Positions 45,974 to 54,095 of a stretch of DNA of 64,000 bases are shown here, in pieces. This DNA is from Bog-473 sp963809825 (GTDB taxonomy: Bacteria > Actinomycetota > Acidimicrobiia > Acidimicrobiales > RAAP-2): positions 1-64,000 of the forward strand of contig CAWELJ010000005.1 in the NCBI GenBank assembly GCA_963809825.1, given 5' to 3'. Numbering within the stretch: the stretch's first letter is position 1; each line of letters starts with the position of its first letter. The notes beneath the pieces were generated by a model. The model saw only the letters and a program-made list of their open reading frames with translations, was not told where the DNA came from and ran no database searches. The position numbers and the translations under genes were made by a program.

Positions 45974-47380
45974 GTGCTCAAGTTGCGCTCCGACTGTGCC
46001 GATGTCGGGCCCATGGGCCCGCTGCGTCTCGACCCGTGGCGATCGGTGGTCGCAGCGATCTCGACCGCCGTGACGAGGACCACGCTGATCGGAACCCTCC
46101 TCGTCTGTGTGGTAGCAGGCGGGGCGTCGGTGATGGTGGACATGCAGACGGCGGCGGCTGCCACGGTGGGCGACCAGATCGCGGCCGTCGCCGCCTCCCA
46201 GGCGGGCGTTGCGTACTGTGACAACGGTGGAGGGATCAACGGCCCGACCAACGGCGGCGTCAACGAAGCGGGGTGCGGCCCGGGGGTCAAGGGCTACGAC
46301 TGCATGAGTCTGGTGCAGTACGCCGTGTACCAGGTGACGGGCATCGCCTTGCCCGCCGATGGGAGCCAGCCCGCAGGGGTCGGGACGCGCATCCCCCGCG
46401 CGGGCACGATCCCCGAGGACACGGCTGCGCTGCTGCCGGGTGACGCGGTCTACTGGGGTGGGAGTGGCATCGACGGGTTCGCTCACTCGGGCATCTACGC
46501 CGGCAACGGCAACGTGTGGGACGCCATCGGCGTCAACCAACCGGTCCAGACCCACACCATGGCCTACCTGAGCACGATCTACACCTACGACGGCGCCATC
46601 CGGTACTGGACACCGTCGACGACGGCCACCTCCGGCGGACTCGTCGCGCCGGTGGTCGGACTCGCGTCGACGCCGGACGGGAAGGGCTACTGGTTGGCCG
46701 ATGACGCCGGTGCGGTGTCCCCGCACGGGTCGGCCGTCAGCTACGGGTCGCTGATCGGTCATCAGCTGAATGCGCCCATCGCGCACATCGTCTCGACGTC
46801 GGACGGCCTCGGCTACTGGCTGGTGGCCAGCGACGGCGGCATCTTCGCGTTCGGTGACGCCACGTTCCTCGGCTCCATGGGGAGCAGCCACCTCAATGCC
46901 CCAGTGGTGGACATGGCTCCCACACCGGACGGCCACGGCTACTGGCTGGTGGCCAGTGACGGCGGGATCTTCGCATTCGGCGACGCGATGTTCCACGGTT
47001 CGATGGGCGGCCAACACCTGAATGAGCCGATCGTCGGGATGAGCGCTGATGACGCAAGCGGGGGTTACTGGCTGGTGGCCACCGACGGCGGGATCTTCTC
47101 GTTCGACGCACCCTTCCGGGGCAGCACGGGTTCCATCCAACTCACGAAGCCCGTCAACGGGATGGCGTCCCTCGCCGACGGCCAGGGATACTGGTTCGTA
47201 GCGTCCGACGGCGGGATCTTCAACGAGGGTACGGCCCGCTTTCAGGGGTCGATGGGCGGGACGACCCTCAACGCGCCGGTCGTCGGCATGGCTGCCGATC
47301 TCGCCACCGGGGGATACTGGTTGGTGGCCAGCGACGGAGGCATCTTTGGCTTTGGTGCTCCGTACTTCGGTGCAGGGTGA
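45974..47380 (+). CDS. Secreted NlpC/P60-like hydrolase with GYW repeats
   Basis: A GAAGGAG at about 45968 favours TTG 45983 as start, with GTG 45974 also in frame. A signal segment (TLIGTLLVCVVAGGASVMVD) precedes an NlpC/P60-type domain: catalytic Cys in GYDCMSLVQYAVYQ, LLPGDAVYWGG, and His in FAHSGIYAGNG. Six 42-residue repeats (GYWLVASDGGIFAFGDA) follow to the C-terminus. NlpC/P60 enzymes cut peptidoglycan stem peptides, so the repeats may anchor or position it on the envelope. Confidence 0.8.
   Translation: MLKLRSDCADVGPMGPLRLDPWRSVVAAISTAVTRTTLIGTLLVCVVAGGASVMVDMQTAAAATVGDQIAAVAASQAGVAYCDNGGGINGPTNGGVNEAGCGPGVKGYDCMSLVQYAVYQVTGIALPADGSQPAGVGTRIPRAGTIPEDTAALLPGDAVYWGGSGIDGFAHSGIYAGNGNVWDAIGVNQPVQTHTMAYLSTIYTYDGAIRYWTPSTTATSGGLVAPVVGLASTPDGKGYWLADDAGAVSPHGSAVSYGSLIGHQLNAPIAHIVSTSDGLGYWLVASDGGIFAFGDATFLGSMGSSHLNAPVVDMAPTPDGHGYWLVASDGGIFAFGDAMFHGSMGGQHLNEPIVGMSADDASGGYWLVATDGGIFSFDAPFRGSTGSIQLTKPVNGMASLADGQGYWFVASDGGIFNEGTARFQGSMGGTTLNAPVVGMAADLATGGYWLVASDGGIFGFGAPYFGAG
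46660..47377 (+). repeat. GYW.VASDGG repeats in the NlpC/P60-like protein
   Basis: Five full copies and one partial copy of a 42-residue unit. Consensus halves are GYWLVASDGGIFAFGDA.F and GSMG...LNAPVVGMA. The first copy is degenerate (GYWLADDAGAVSPHGSAV) and the fourth is one residue shorter. The same unit forms the tail of the beta-helix protein at 13.7-14.4 kb. Confidence 0.85.
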
Positions 47381-47546
47381 CCGAGTCCGAGTCCGAGTCC
47401 TAGACCCGATATCCCCGCCCTCATTCTGGCCCGATCCTCGATCGCCACGAAGGCGTTGGCGCACCTCCAACGGCCCTCACGATCGCGCATGAGCGCCCTT
47501 GGGGTGTTCATGAAACCCCGCCGCCAGGGTCTATGCCGGTGGGGGA

Positions 47547-47936
47547 GTGGGTGCGCGATTGGTCAAGTTCCCCATCAGGGATCGCGACACCAAATTCACT
47601 GCAGCCTTCGACGAGGTCTTCCAGACCGAGGGCGTTCGAATCATCCGCACACCGGTCCGCGCTCCTCGTGCAAACGCATTTGCCGAGCGCTTCGTCGGCA
47701 CAGTCCGCCGTGAATGCCTTGATCGGATGCTCGTTGTCGGCAGACGTCACCTCGAAGCCATGCTGCACGAGTACGTCGAGCACTACAACGGCCACCGGCC
47801 TCATCGATCACTCGGTCAGCTTCCACCTCAACCGAAGAGACTGGCCCCAACAACACTCATAAATGTCGACGCGTCATGGCTGCAGCGGACGGACCGACTC
47901 GGTGGAGTGATTCATGAGTACCGGCTGGTCGCATGA
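47547..47936 (+). pseudogene. Integrase-core transposase fragment (IS3/IS481-like), 5' truncated
   Basis: The 129-codon fragment contains the second and third catalytic positions of a DDE integrase core: RDRDTKFTAAFDEVF (Asp) and NAFAERFVGTVRRECLDR (Glu). It ends with HYNGHRPHRSLGQLPPQPKR, typical of IS481/IS3 elements. The helix-turn-helix and the first Asp are missing, so it is inactive. It marks the left side of the low-similarity block before ssrA. Confidence 0.75.
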
Positions 47937-48040
47937 TGCGGATGACATTATTGGCACCCACACGGTGCTTCCGCATGGTTCGGTCCAGGCAGTTACTGGC
48001 CACTACCAGGATTGGGACGTTCTCAGGTCCCCGGGGCCCC

Positions 48041-48886
48041 CTACCACGGGATGCAAAGGGACTCGCTGTAGAGGTCGTCGATCAGCTCTGGTTCCAGGCT
48101 GTCGCTGAGGTACATCTTCGGCCAGGAAGTCACACTGAAGGAGAGGGGCGGCCTGCGCCCGATGATCCGCAGGTCAGCCAGCGTCGCCAGGAGCCGGTGA
48201 CGGACCAGCAGATGACGGGTTAGTGGGATCACAGCCCGCCGGAACAGCGCGGGGTTGCTGGCGTGGGCGATTACGGCGATCGGCATCCCCTTGGCCCTGG
48301 TCTTCCGGTATACGACATAGCAGGAGTCTCGGCCACGGATCAGGACCATGTGATGCGCCGCCAGCGCTTCTGCGTGGTCCCGGTAGCGTTGCAGCTCCGT
48401 TCCGGTGAGTGTGCTTCCGATGACATCCGGGTCGGCGCTGATCGTCGTCCGGCTCGGCGGGGTCGGCCACGGCAGGTTGGGAATAAGGCAGGCAGACGCG
48501 TCCAGGTGACGGAATCCGAGCCAGGTAATGATCGGCACGGTGTTCTCGGCGGGCGAAAGGGTGATGAACTGGTAGCCGTCCTGCTCCAGCAAGGCCTTGA
48601 GGATTGAGAGGCTGTGGAACCGGAATTCAGGCAGGACGTACCACGTACCCAGGTCACAGAACCGTTCCAATCTTCCGGCTACCAGGCGCTCCGAGTAGAA
48701 AGCCAGGTGCGCACCGACGATGCGCCGCCCGTCGCGCAGGATGAATCCGTGATTAGGTGCATCTACCTTCCATGGCTCCGCCAACGGCGAGCGGGCCCAG
48801 GGAATCTCTTTCTTGTAATTGGCGTGCAGGAAGTCCGCTACCTCCGCTATATCCGCGTCGGTGATAGGAGCGAGCTCAATGGTCAT
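48041..48886 (-). CDS. GNAT-like acyltransferase, last gene of the carrier-protein operon
   Basis: A 281-residue protein from ATG 48886, which overlaps the end of the adenylation gene by 11 bases. The N-terminal half has a GNAT look: APITDADIAEVADFLHANYK, FILRDGRRIVGAHLAFYSER and YVLPEFRFHSLSILKALLEQ, followed by ENTVPIITWLGFRHLD. The C-terminal half is not recognised. In this operon it may transfer, or act on, the aminoacyl group carried by the ACP (inference). Confidence 0.65.
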   Translation of the reverse strand: MTIELAPITDADIAEVADFLHANYKKEIPWARSPLAEPWKVDAPNHGFILRDGRRIVGAHLAFYSERLVAGRLERFCDLGTWYVLPEFRFHSLSILKALLEQDGYQFITLSPAENTVPIITWLGFRHLDASACLIPNLPWPTPPSRTTISADPDVIGSTLTGTELQRYRDHAEALAAHHMVLIRGRDSCYVVYRKTRAKGMPIAVIAHASNPALFRRAVIPLTRHLLVRHRLLATLADLRIIGRRPPLSFSVTSWPKMYLSDSLEPELIDDLYSESLCIPW

Positions 48887-50474
48887 TCCGGGAGACCTCC
48901 GCGGTGGCCATTTCCACCAGTGCAGGGCGGTCGACTTTTCCGTTGGCGTTGAGCGGTAGGTCGTCGAGCCGCCAGGCCCAACGTGGCACCATGTAGTCGG
49001 GAAGCGACCGCGCGAGCAATACGGTCGCGTCACCGGGTTCGAGCTCGGATCCCGCGTAGAACAGCGCTAGCTCCACGAGGTCCCTGTCACGCACCGGCAC
49101 CACGGCCACCTGGCGGACTCCGGGCAAGGCCCACACCGTATGCTCGATCTCCGCCAGCTCAACTCGATAGCCGCGGATCTTCACCTGGTGATCGACACGT
49201 CCCAGGTACTGCAAGACCCCCTCCTTGGTAACCGTCCCCCCATCTTCGCCGGCACAAAGCCGGACTCGGTCGCCAGTGCGATACCACCGGCGCCCGTTGT
49301 GGAGCAGGAATCTGTTCGCATCGTCTTGGGGATCGAGGTAGCCGGAAAACATCTGCGGTCCGGAGACGCACAGTTCACCTTCGACCGGATCCGGCCGCCC
49401 CTGCTCGTCGATCAACACGTATCGCAACGCCGGGTACGTGGTGCCGATCGGGACCACATCGTTCAGGCAGTGCGACGGTGAGTGCTCTGGCACCCACCGG
49501 TATGAGCTGCAAGCGATGGTGAGTTCGGTCGGCCCATACAGGTTCTCGACGATCGACCGGCTGGCTGCCTGTTGCCAGTCCTCAGCGTCCTGTCGCATCA
49601 GGGCTTCGCCGCAGAAGAGGCTCCAGCGCAGTGACGGCATCGAGCCCGGTTGCAGTGCCCTGCGGCGACGTGCGAAGGAGATCGCGCTCGGCACTGAGAA
49701 CCAGACGGTCATCTTCTTGCGCTCGATGAATTCCGGTAGCGCAACGAATGCGTGTACCGGAGTAGACGCAAGCGTTGCGCCGGCGCCCCAGGCCATGAAC
49801 ATGTCGAACATGGCCAGGTCGAACGTGGCCGCGAACGTCTGGGAGCAGACGTCTTCGGGCGTGAAGCCGTACCGCTCTTGGTTGAAGCGGAGGAAATGGT
49901 CCACATTTCCGTGGGTGATCGGCACGCCTTTTGGCCGTCCAGTTGAACCGGACGTGAAGAGCACATATGCGACCTCGTCTGGACCTGCCCCGGAGGGCTG
50001 CGTCAGGGCGCGGCTCTCCTGGGTGCGGACCGTGGTTGCGGCCGGGCCGACGGCATCGTCGTCGGGAAGCAGCACGGGCAGGGTGCCCGCCAGGCCGCTC
50101 TGGCGCAGCACATCGGCGCCCCTGCCATCAGCCACCAACGCGTCCACAGAGGCCGCCGCGGCCATCGCGGCGGTGCGCTCCGTCGGGAACGCTGGGCTGA
50201 GTGGGACAGCCGTGGCGCCGGCGTACAGAGCGGCGAGAATCCCGACGTAGCACTCGAGTGTCTGAGCCGCGAGAACGCCTACTGCCCCGAGCCGCTCCGG
50301 CGATGCATCCTGCAGGGTCCCGGCCCACGAGAGAGCCATCTCGTGCACCTGGTTGTAAGTCCAGCTGCGATCCCCGATGCGCAGGGCAGAGCCTTCAGGC
50401 GCGGCGGCCAGCCCGCGGGTAAACCACTCGTGCAGGGCCCGGCCGGAGGCTGTCTGGCTCACCCGCGCCGTCAC
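48876..50474 (-). CDS. Stand-alone NRPS-type amino acid adenylation protein
   Basis: The GTG start at 50474 overlaps the stop of the diiron oxygenase gene (GTGA). The 532-residue protein shows adenylation core motifs: A3 FTSGSTGRPKGVPITHG, A4 TFDLAMFDM with the amino-group Asp, A5 NLYGPTELT, A7 YRTGDRVRL, A8 GRVDHQVKIRGYRVELAEIE and A10 PLNANGKVDRP. It should activate an alpha-amino acid as the adenylate and load it on the phosphopantetheine of the operon's carrier protein. I cannot derive the specificity code reliably. No condensation or thioesterase domain is present. Confidence 0.88.
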   Translation of the reverse strand: MTARVSQTASGRALHEWFTRGLAAAPEGSALRIGDRSWTYNQVHEMALSWAGTLQDASPERLGAVGVLAAQTLECYVGILAALYAGATAVPLSPAFPTERTAAMAAAASVDALVADGRGADVLRQSGLAGTLPVLLPDDDAVGPAATTVRTQESRALTQPSGAGPDEVAYVLFTSGSTGRPKGVPITHGNVDHFLRFNQERYGFTPEDVCSQTFAATFDLAMFDMFMAWGAGATLASTPVHAFVALPEFIERKKMTVWFSVPSAISFARRRRALQPGSMPSLRWSLFCGEALMRQDAEDWQQAASRSIVENLYGPTELTIACSSYRWVPEHSPSHCLNDVVPIGTTYPALRYVLIDEQGRPDPVEGELCVSGPQMFSGYLDPQDDANRFLLHNGRRWYRTGDRVRLCAGEDGGTVTKEGVLQYLGRVDHQVKIRGYRVELAEIEHTVWALPGVRQVAVVPVRDRDLVELALFYAGSELEPGDATVLLARSLPDYMVPRWAWRLDDLPLNANGKVDRPALVEMATAEVSRNDH

Positions 50475-51358
50475 GGCGCGACGGTGTGCATGCTCTCCAG
50501 TCCCAGGCGTTCCAGGAAGAGCATCGTCCGGTTCATCAGCTCACGATGCGTTTGCTGGCGAACCGGGTCTTCGAGTAGGCGCGCCCGGAGTTGCCGTCCG
50601 CCCTCGATCCCCGCGTCCGTGTACACAGCGGGGTTGTAGAACAACTGCAAAACCACAGATGTGTACCGGGCAAGATAGTCGCCGGCCGCCCGGAGCTCCT
50701 TCTCTCCGGTGGTCGCCGCCGCTTGCTCGGTCAGCGCCCGCATCAGCTGCCGGCCGAATGCGAGGTGCCGTGACTCGTCTCGATGGTGGACCCGGTTGAT
50801 CTGTTGGACAAGCGGAGGCAGCCGCTTATCCTCGGCCATCCGAATGTTAAATGCGTCGGCCACCTCTTCCGCGATGAGGATCCGGCCGAAGACCAGGATG
50901 TCCCTCAGCACGCTCTCCTCGTCGCTGCCCGCTGGGAAGCTCATCCCTCTCGGGTACACCTTCCCCCCGTAGCGGTGGCAGAACGTCGCGAAGAACCACA
51001 TGTGCTTGTTTTCTTCGGCGATGAAGTCGTAGAAGAACTCCGAAAGGCCAGGGAACCGTGTCTCGTAGATACGGTCCACGACCTCTGAGATGATCTCACG
51101 AATCTGGTGGATATTGAGACTCAAAAAGTTCACAAATTCCCGGTGCGAGAGAGCCAGCCTCTGGTTCTCAGTCAACTCGTTCCAGACCGAGGTTCCATAG
51201 CAGGTCATGAGCTCCGGAGCCATCCAGTATTCGGACGTCGAAAGTGAGTCCGGCCACTCGAATAGCTCGTAAGGGTCGTAGGAGTTCTTGCGTGATGTCA
51301 CGCTGAGCTTCGCAGCGAACTCCTGCAGACGCTCCGTGCGCGTGTGGTCTGCTGTCAT
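50471..51358 (-). CDS. AurF-like diiron oxygenase
   Basis: The start is ATG 51358, twelve bases after the carrier protein stop, giving 295 residues; the frame upstream overlaps that gene. Iron-ligand motifs of the p-aminobenzoate N-oxygenase (AurF) family are visible: FIAEENKHMWFFATF (E-x2-H), LIAEEVADAFN (Glu) and NRVHHRDESRHLAFG (H and E-x2-H). Family members oxidise amino groups to hydroxylamine, nitroso or nitro groups, or hydroxylate carrier-bound amino acids. Here the neighbours predict a carrier-bound aminoacyl substrate. Confidence 0.8.
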   Translation of the reverse strand: MTADHTRTERLQEFAAKLSVTSRKNSYDPYELFEWPDSLSTSEYWMAPELMTCYGTSVWNELTENQRLALSHREFVNFLSLNIHQIREIISEVVDRIYETRFPGLSEFFYDFIAEENKHMWFFATFCHRYGGKVYPRGMSFPAGSDEESVLRDILVFGRILIAEEVADAFNIRMAEDKRLPPLVQQINRVHHRDESRHLAFGRQLMRALTEQAAATTGEKELRAAGDYLARYTSVVLQLFYNPAVYTDAGIEGGRQLRARLLEDPVRQQTHRELMNRTMLFLERLGLESMHTVAP

Positions 51359-51369
51359 ACCTAGCTCTG

Positions 51370-51690
51370 CTAACGCTCCGCGAGCGTCGGGTCTATCTGG
51401 CATAGCAACCGCCATATCGATGCCGGGGTGGCGAACGTCTCGGGGGTCACCTGCTGAGCAGGGATATCGAGATCGAACTCACCCTCCATTATTACGACAA
51501 GCTCAACAATATCGAGTGAATCGACCCCAAGCGAGGCGAGCGGCATATCTGGGTCGATATCCGCACCAGCACTGAGAAAGCGGGCTTGAGTTCGCAGAAC
51601 TTTTTTCAAACGGCCGGCACTTCCGTCCTCGGCGGCCTCTCGAAGCGGGTGAACGTCGTCTGTGTCGGTCAGCTCCTGATTGCTCGCCAC
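51370..51690 (-). CDS. Acyl/peptidyl carrier protein
   Basis: A 106-residue protein from GTG 51690. The phosphopantetheine site is S58 in SLGVDSLDIVELVV. Upstream and downstream helices (LKKVLRTQARFLSAGADIDP and EFDLDIPAQQVTPETFATPA) fit the carrier fold, with a 20-residue N-terminal extension. As first gene of the operon carrier, oxygenase, adenylation protein, GNAT, it probably holds the amino acid during oxidation. Confidence 0.85.
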   Translation of the reverse strand: MASNQELTDTDDVHPLREAAEDGSAGRLKKVLRTQARFLSAGADIDPDMPLASLGVDSLDIVELVVIMEGEFDLDIPAQQVTPETFATPASIWRLLCQIDPTLAER

Positions 51691-52233
51691 AGGTTGAATC
51701 GTATCGACGGCATCACTCGCTGTAATAGAGCCGACTGGACTGAAGCCGACAATTTCCCGACAAGCGGCCCCCCGGTTGGGGGGAGGAGGGGCCGCTGCAC
51801 CGTTGTCTCGTGACTGACGTAGGCATCCCCGAATTTACGTCCCGAACCTGGCGGATCGGCGTACGTCGACCGTGGAACCGTGTACCTCGGGATCGAACTT
51901 CGTCCGTATTTCGTCCGTCAGAGGTCGAAAAACGATGCAAAACAGTGGGTGAGGGTGAAGGCTAGAACCGCAGGTCATCCTGCAAATCAGCAGGTAGTCG
52001 GAGGGTCCTCGGTCACCCTCTCAAGGTGGCGACACGAGCCCGAATCCAGATGGCGCGGGTCGAGAAATCGCCCCTTCGAACGCCAACTTAGGGGTCGCGC
52101 CATCAAGACTTCCCTGAGCCTCTAACAGAATTGGCATCTGGAAGAATTTGGACCCGGCAATCGATCGAAGAGTGGGCAAGAGCATCTGGGCGAGAGATCG
52201 AGAAATGATCTTTGGAGCAGGCCATTTTCAGGT
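51691..52233. other. Intergenic region upstream of the carrier-protein operon, with inverted repeat
   Basis: No gene is supported. AGCGGCCCC at 51763-51771 and GGGGCCGCT at 51788-51796 form a perfect 9-bp inverted repeat about 75-105 bases upstream of the carrier protein start, in the expected leader. It could act as an attenuator or operator. The rest has lower GC and short open frames, as expected inside an acquired island. Confidence 0.45.
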
Positions 52234-52914
52234 GTGGCCCTCTTGATCGACGGCCAGCTGTTCTCCTCTCACTTGCCCAAAGAATTGCGTGACCTGCCGG
52301 CTCCACCGCGGGGCGCCTCGGAAGCCGAAAAGATCGTCTATGAAGCGAAATTCAACCAACGGGCACGCTGGCGACTTGTCCGTCACGCCGGTCCGGACGT
52401 TGATGGGGTCACCCGCTGGCCGTGCCCCTTCTGCGCCGGGTTGCTCCGAAGCCGTCAAGTCCCAAAGACAATGAGGACTTCTCGGAAGTCCCCGCTCGTG
52501 CTCCTGCCCGAAGGGTCAACGAGCTGCTGCTCGGGAATCCTTTCAGCTGCCCCGGTTGAGCTTTCGCTGGTTCAGCGCATTCCCTATGGCACCACAGCGT
52601 GGCGGATCTCCATGGGCAGGCGCCAGGTTGTCGAGTCGGTGAATGCGGCGCTCAAGGGTTCCTTCGTCGACCTGGCCCGGGGGTTCTTCCGAGTGTTCGG
52701 GCGGGTGAAGGTGTCCGTCCTCCTCGGATTCACCCTTGCGGCCTTCAATCTCGAGCGCATCCGCTCATTTCGTGCCAAGCACAGCCTCGCTGAGGACGGA
52801 TCGGAGATACGGGATCCTTGCAATCGTTCTGCTCGAACGAAGCGTCGTCGCGGGACCTGGGCGCAGATCGTCGAAGAGAGACCACAGCCCCCACCCTCGG
52901 CCCCGCCCGAGTAG
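52234..52914 (+). pseudogene. Transposase C-terminal remnant
   Basis: The 226-codon frame matches the end of an actinobacterial transposase in its middle: IPYGTTAWRISMGRRQVVES then VNAALKGSFVDLARGFFRVF and KVSVLLGFTLAAFNLERIRS. An N-terminal catalytic part is lacking and the leading 100 codons look like the linker zone (WPCPFCAGLLRS). It is probably inactive and marks the right side of the island. Confidence 0.65.
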
Positions 52915-52984
52915 AGCACGGCACCTCTTTGGGCGACAAGGCGAGCCTTCGCGCCCCCGACGAGAATCGATAGGCGTGTCAACG

Positions 52985-53016
52985 CGAAACCGCCGGCCGT
53001 AAGGCCGGCGGTTTCG
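52985..53016 (-). terminator. Strong hairpin downstream of ssrA
   Basis: cgaaaccgccggcc at 52985-52998 pairs perfectly with 53003-53016 around a gtaa loop (14 bp). No long T-run follows on either strand. Given its position about 100 bases past the tmRNA 3' end, it is the likely ssrA terminator. Confidence 0.6.
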
Positions 53017-53050
53017 TCATCCATGGGGTAGCAGACGAGTTGTGAACTCG

Positions 53051-53125
53051 CCGCCACCTCCAACAAGGCACTTTCATGAACACTCGGCGTGCTCTTTCAT
53101 GAACATGCCCCCTTGGAGGTGGCGG
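53051..53125. repeat. Inverted copy of the ssrA 3' end, with internal direct repeats
   Basis: CCGCCACCTCCAA at 53051-53063 is the exact inverse of TTGGAGGTGGCGG at 53113-53125, which encodes the acceptor strand of tmRNA. Between them CTTTCATGAACA occurs twice (53071-53082 and 53094-53105). This may be an attachment-site remnant or a processing hairpin. Confidence 0.6.
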
Positions 53126-53459
53126 GATTCGAACCCGCGTCCTCCGGAGCCGCAGTAGGCCTTCTCCGAGCGCAGCCGGCATCAGATTGTCGGGGGTGGC
53201 ACTTCTGCCGGCGGCAGTACCACCCCGTAACCAACGAAGTGTCCTCAGTGTTCAGTTGGTGTGAGGCACTGAGTAAGCCCTACTGAATGACGCCCAAGAT
53301 CCGATCCGTAGGGCGGGGACCGGCTGGACGTCGCTACTTAAGCAGCGATCGCGAGCTGAGGCTCGGCGTTTGTTTTTGGTTCCGGCTCTTTAACGTGGCT
53401 CCGGAGACCACGGCTCGCTTCTCCTACCTTGACGACCGAAGTCGAAACCAATCACCCCC
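53114..53459 (-). ncRNA. ssrA: tmRNA (transfer-messenger RNA)
   Basis: The 5' end GGGGGUGAUUGGUUUCGAC is the classic tmRNA start. The 3' end has a T-arm (GCGGGUUCGAAUCCCGC) followed by CACCUCC and a discriminator A. The acceptor stem GGGGGUG/CACCUCC pairs at all seven positions with one G-U. CCA is not encoded. The tag frame ends EPEPKTNAEPQLAIAA before UAA at 53338-53340; the resume codon is uncertain but the LAIAA end is a normal proteolysis signal. The RNA is about 346 nt. It lies just downstream of smpB, its protein partner, on the same strand. Together they rescue stalled ribosomes. Confidence 0.93.
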
Positions 53460-53496
53460 ATGTCTGGGTTTGCCGACCGCTCTGGTCAGCCCTTCC

Positions 53497-53527
53497 ATTG
53501 TACGGCCCCGCCGGCGGCCGGGTGTCA
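53497..53527 (-). promoter_or_regulatory. Putative ssrA promoter
   Basis: On the minus strand CTGACA (53527-53522) and TACAAT (53502-53497) are separated by 19 bases. Transcription would start roughly 25-30 bases before the mature tmRNA 5' end, which leaves a leader for RNase P. Confidence 0.4.
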
Positions 53528-53544
53528 GGCCGTCGAACAGGGGC

Positions 53545-54069
53545 CTACCCGCCGCTCCAGCGGCTCATCTCCTTGGTGGCCCGGGCGGCCTCCCGCTCGG
53601 CCTCGCGGGCCATGAGCACGTTGCGCTTGTCGTAGAGGCGCCGCCCCTTGGCCAGCGCCAGCTGGACCTTCGCCTTGCCGTCCCGGAAGTACAGCGAGAC
53701 GGGGATCAGCGTGAGCGACTGCTGCTGCGTCTTGCCCAGCAGCTCGTCGATCTGGGCGCGGTGGAGCAGGAGTTTGCGCTTGCGGTCCGGGTCGTGGGCG
53801 CCGAAGCCGGTGGCGAAGGTCCAGGGCGGGATGTGCAGTTGGAACAGCCACATCTCGCCGCCGTCCACCCGGGCGTAGGCCTCGCTGAGCTGCGCCTTGC
53901 CCTCCCGGAGCGACTTGACCTCGGAGCCCTGGAGCACGATGCCGGCCTCGAAGGTCTCGAGGAACTCGTACTCCCGCCGGGCGCGCCGGTTCGTGGCGAC
54001 CGTGCGGTCGCCCGTGCGCTCCTCGCGGGCGGCCGCCCGCTTGGCGATCTGCTTCTTCGCCCTGGCCAT
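53545..54069 (-). CDS. smpB: SsrA-binding protein
   Basis: A 174-residue protein from ATG 54069 (MARAKKQIAKRAAAREERTG); a start eight codons upstream is possible. Conserved segments are REYEFLETFEAGIVLQGSEV, KSLREGKAQLSEAYARVDGG and YFRDGKAKVQLALAKGRRLY. The basic C-terminal tail enters the ribosome with tmRNA. The gene is followed by ssrA with a 85-base gap. Confidence 0.95.
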   Translation of the reverse strand: MARAKKQIAKRAAAREERTGDRTVATNRRARREYEFLETFEAGIVLQGSEVKSLREGKAQLSEAYARVDGGEMWLFQLHIPPWTFATGFGAHDPDRKRKLLLHRAQIDELLGKTQQQSLTLIPVSLYFRDGKAKVQLALAKGRRLYDKRNVLMAREAEREAARATKEMSRWSGG

Positions 54070-54095
54070 GAGGGGTACGAGGGTACCCTTCATGG

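Noticed and set aside
47381..47410. Short cgagtc triplet repeat after the NlpC/P60-like gene
   Set aside because: Only three copies of six bases, with no coding or structural context.
52979..53182. 67-codon minus-strand frame at the tmRNA 3' end
   Set aside because: It is the tmRNA acceptor and downstream region read as protein; the structured RNA explains it.
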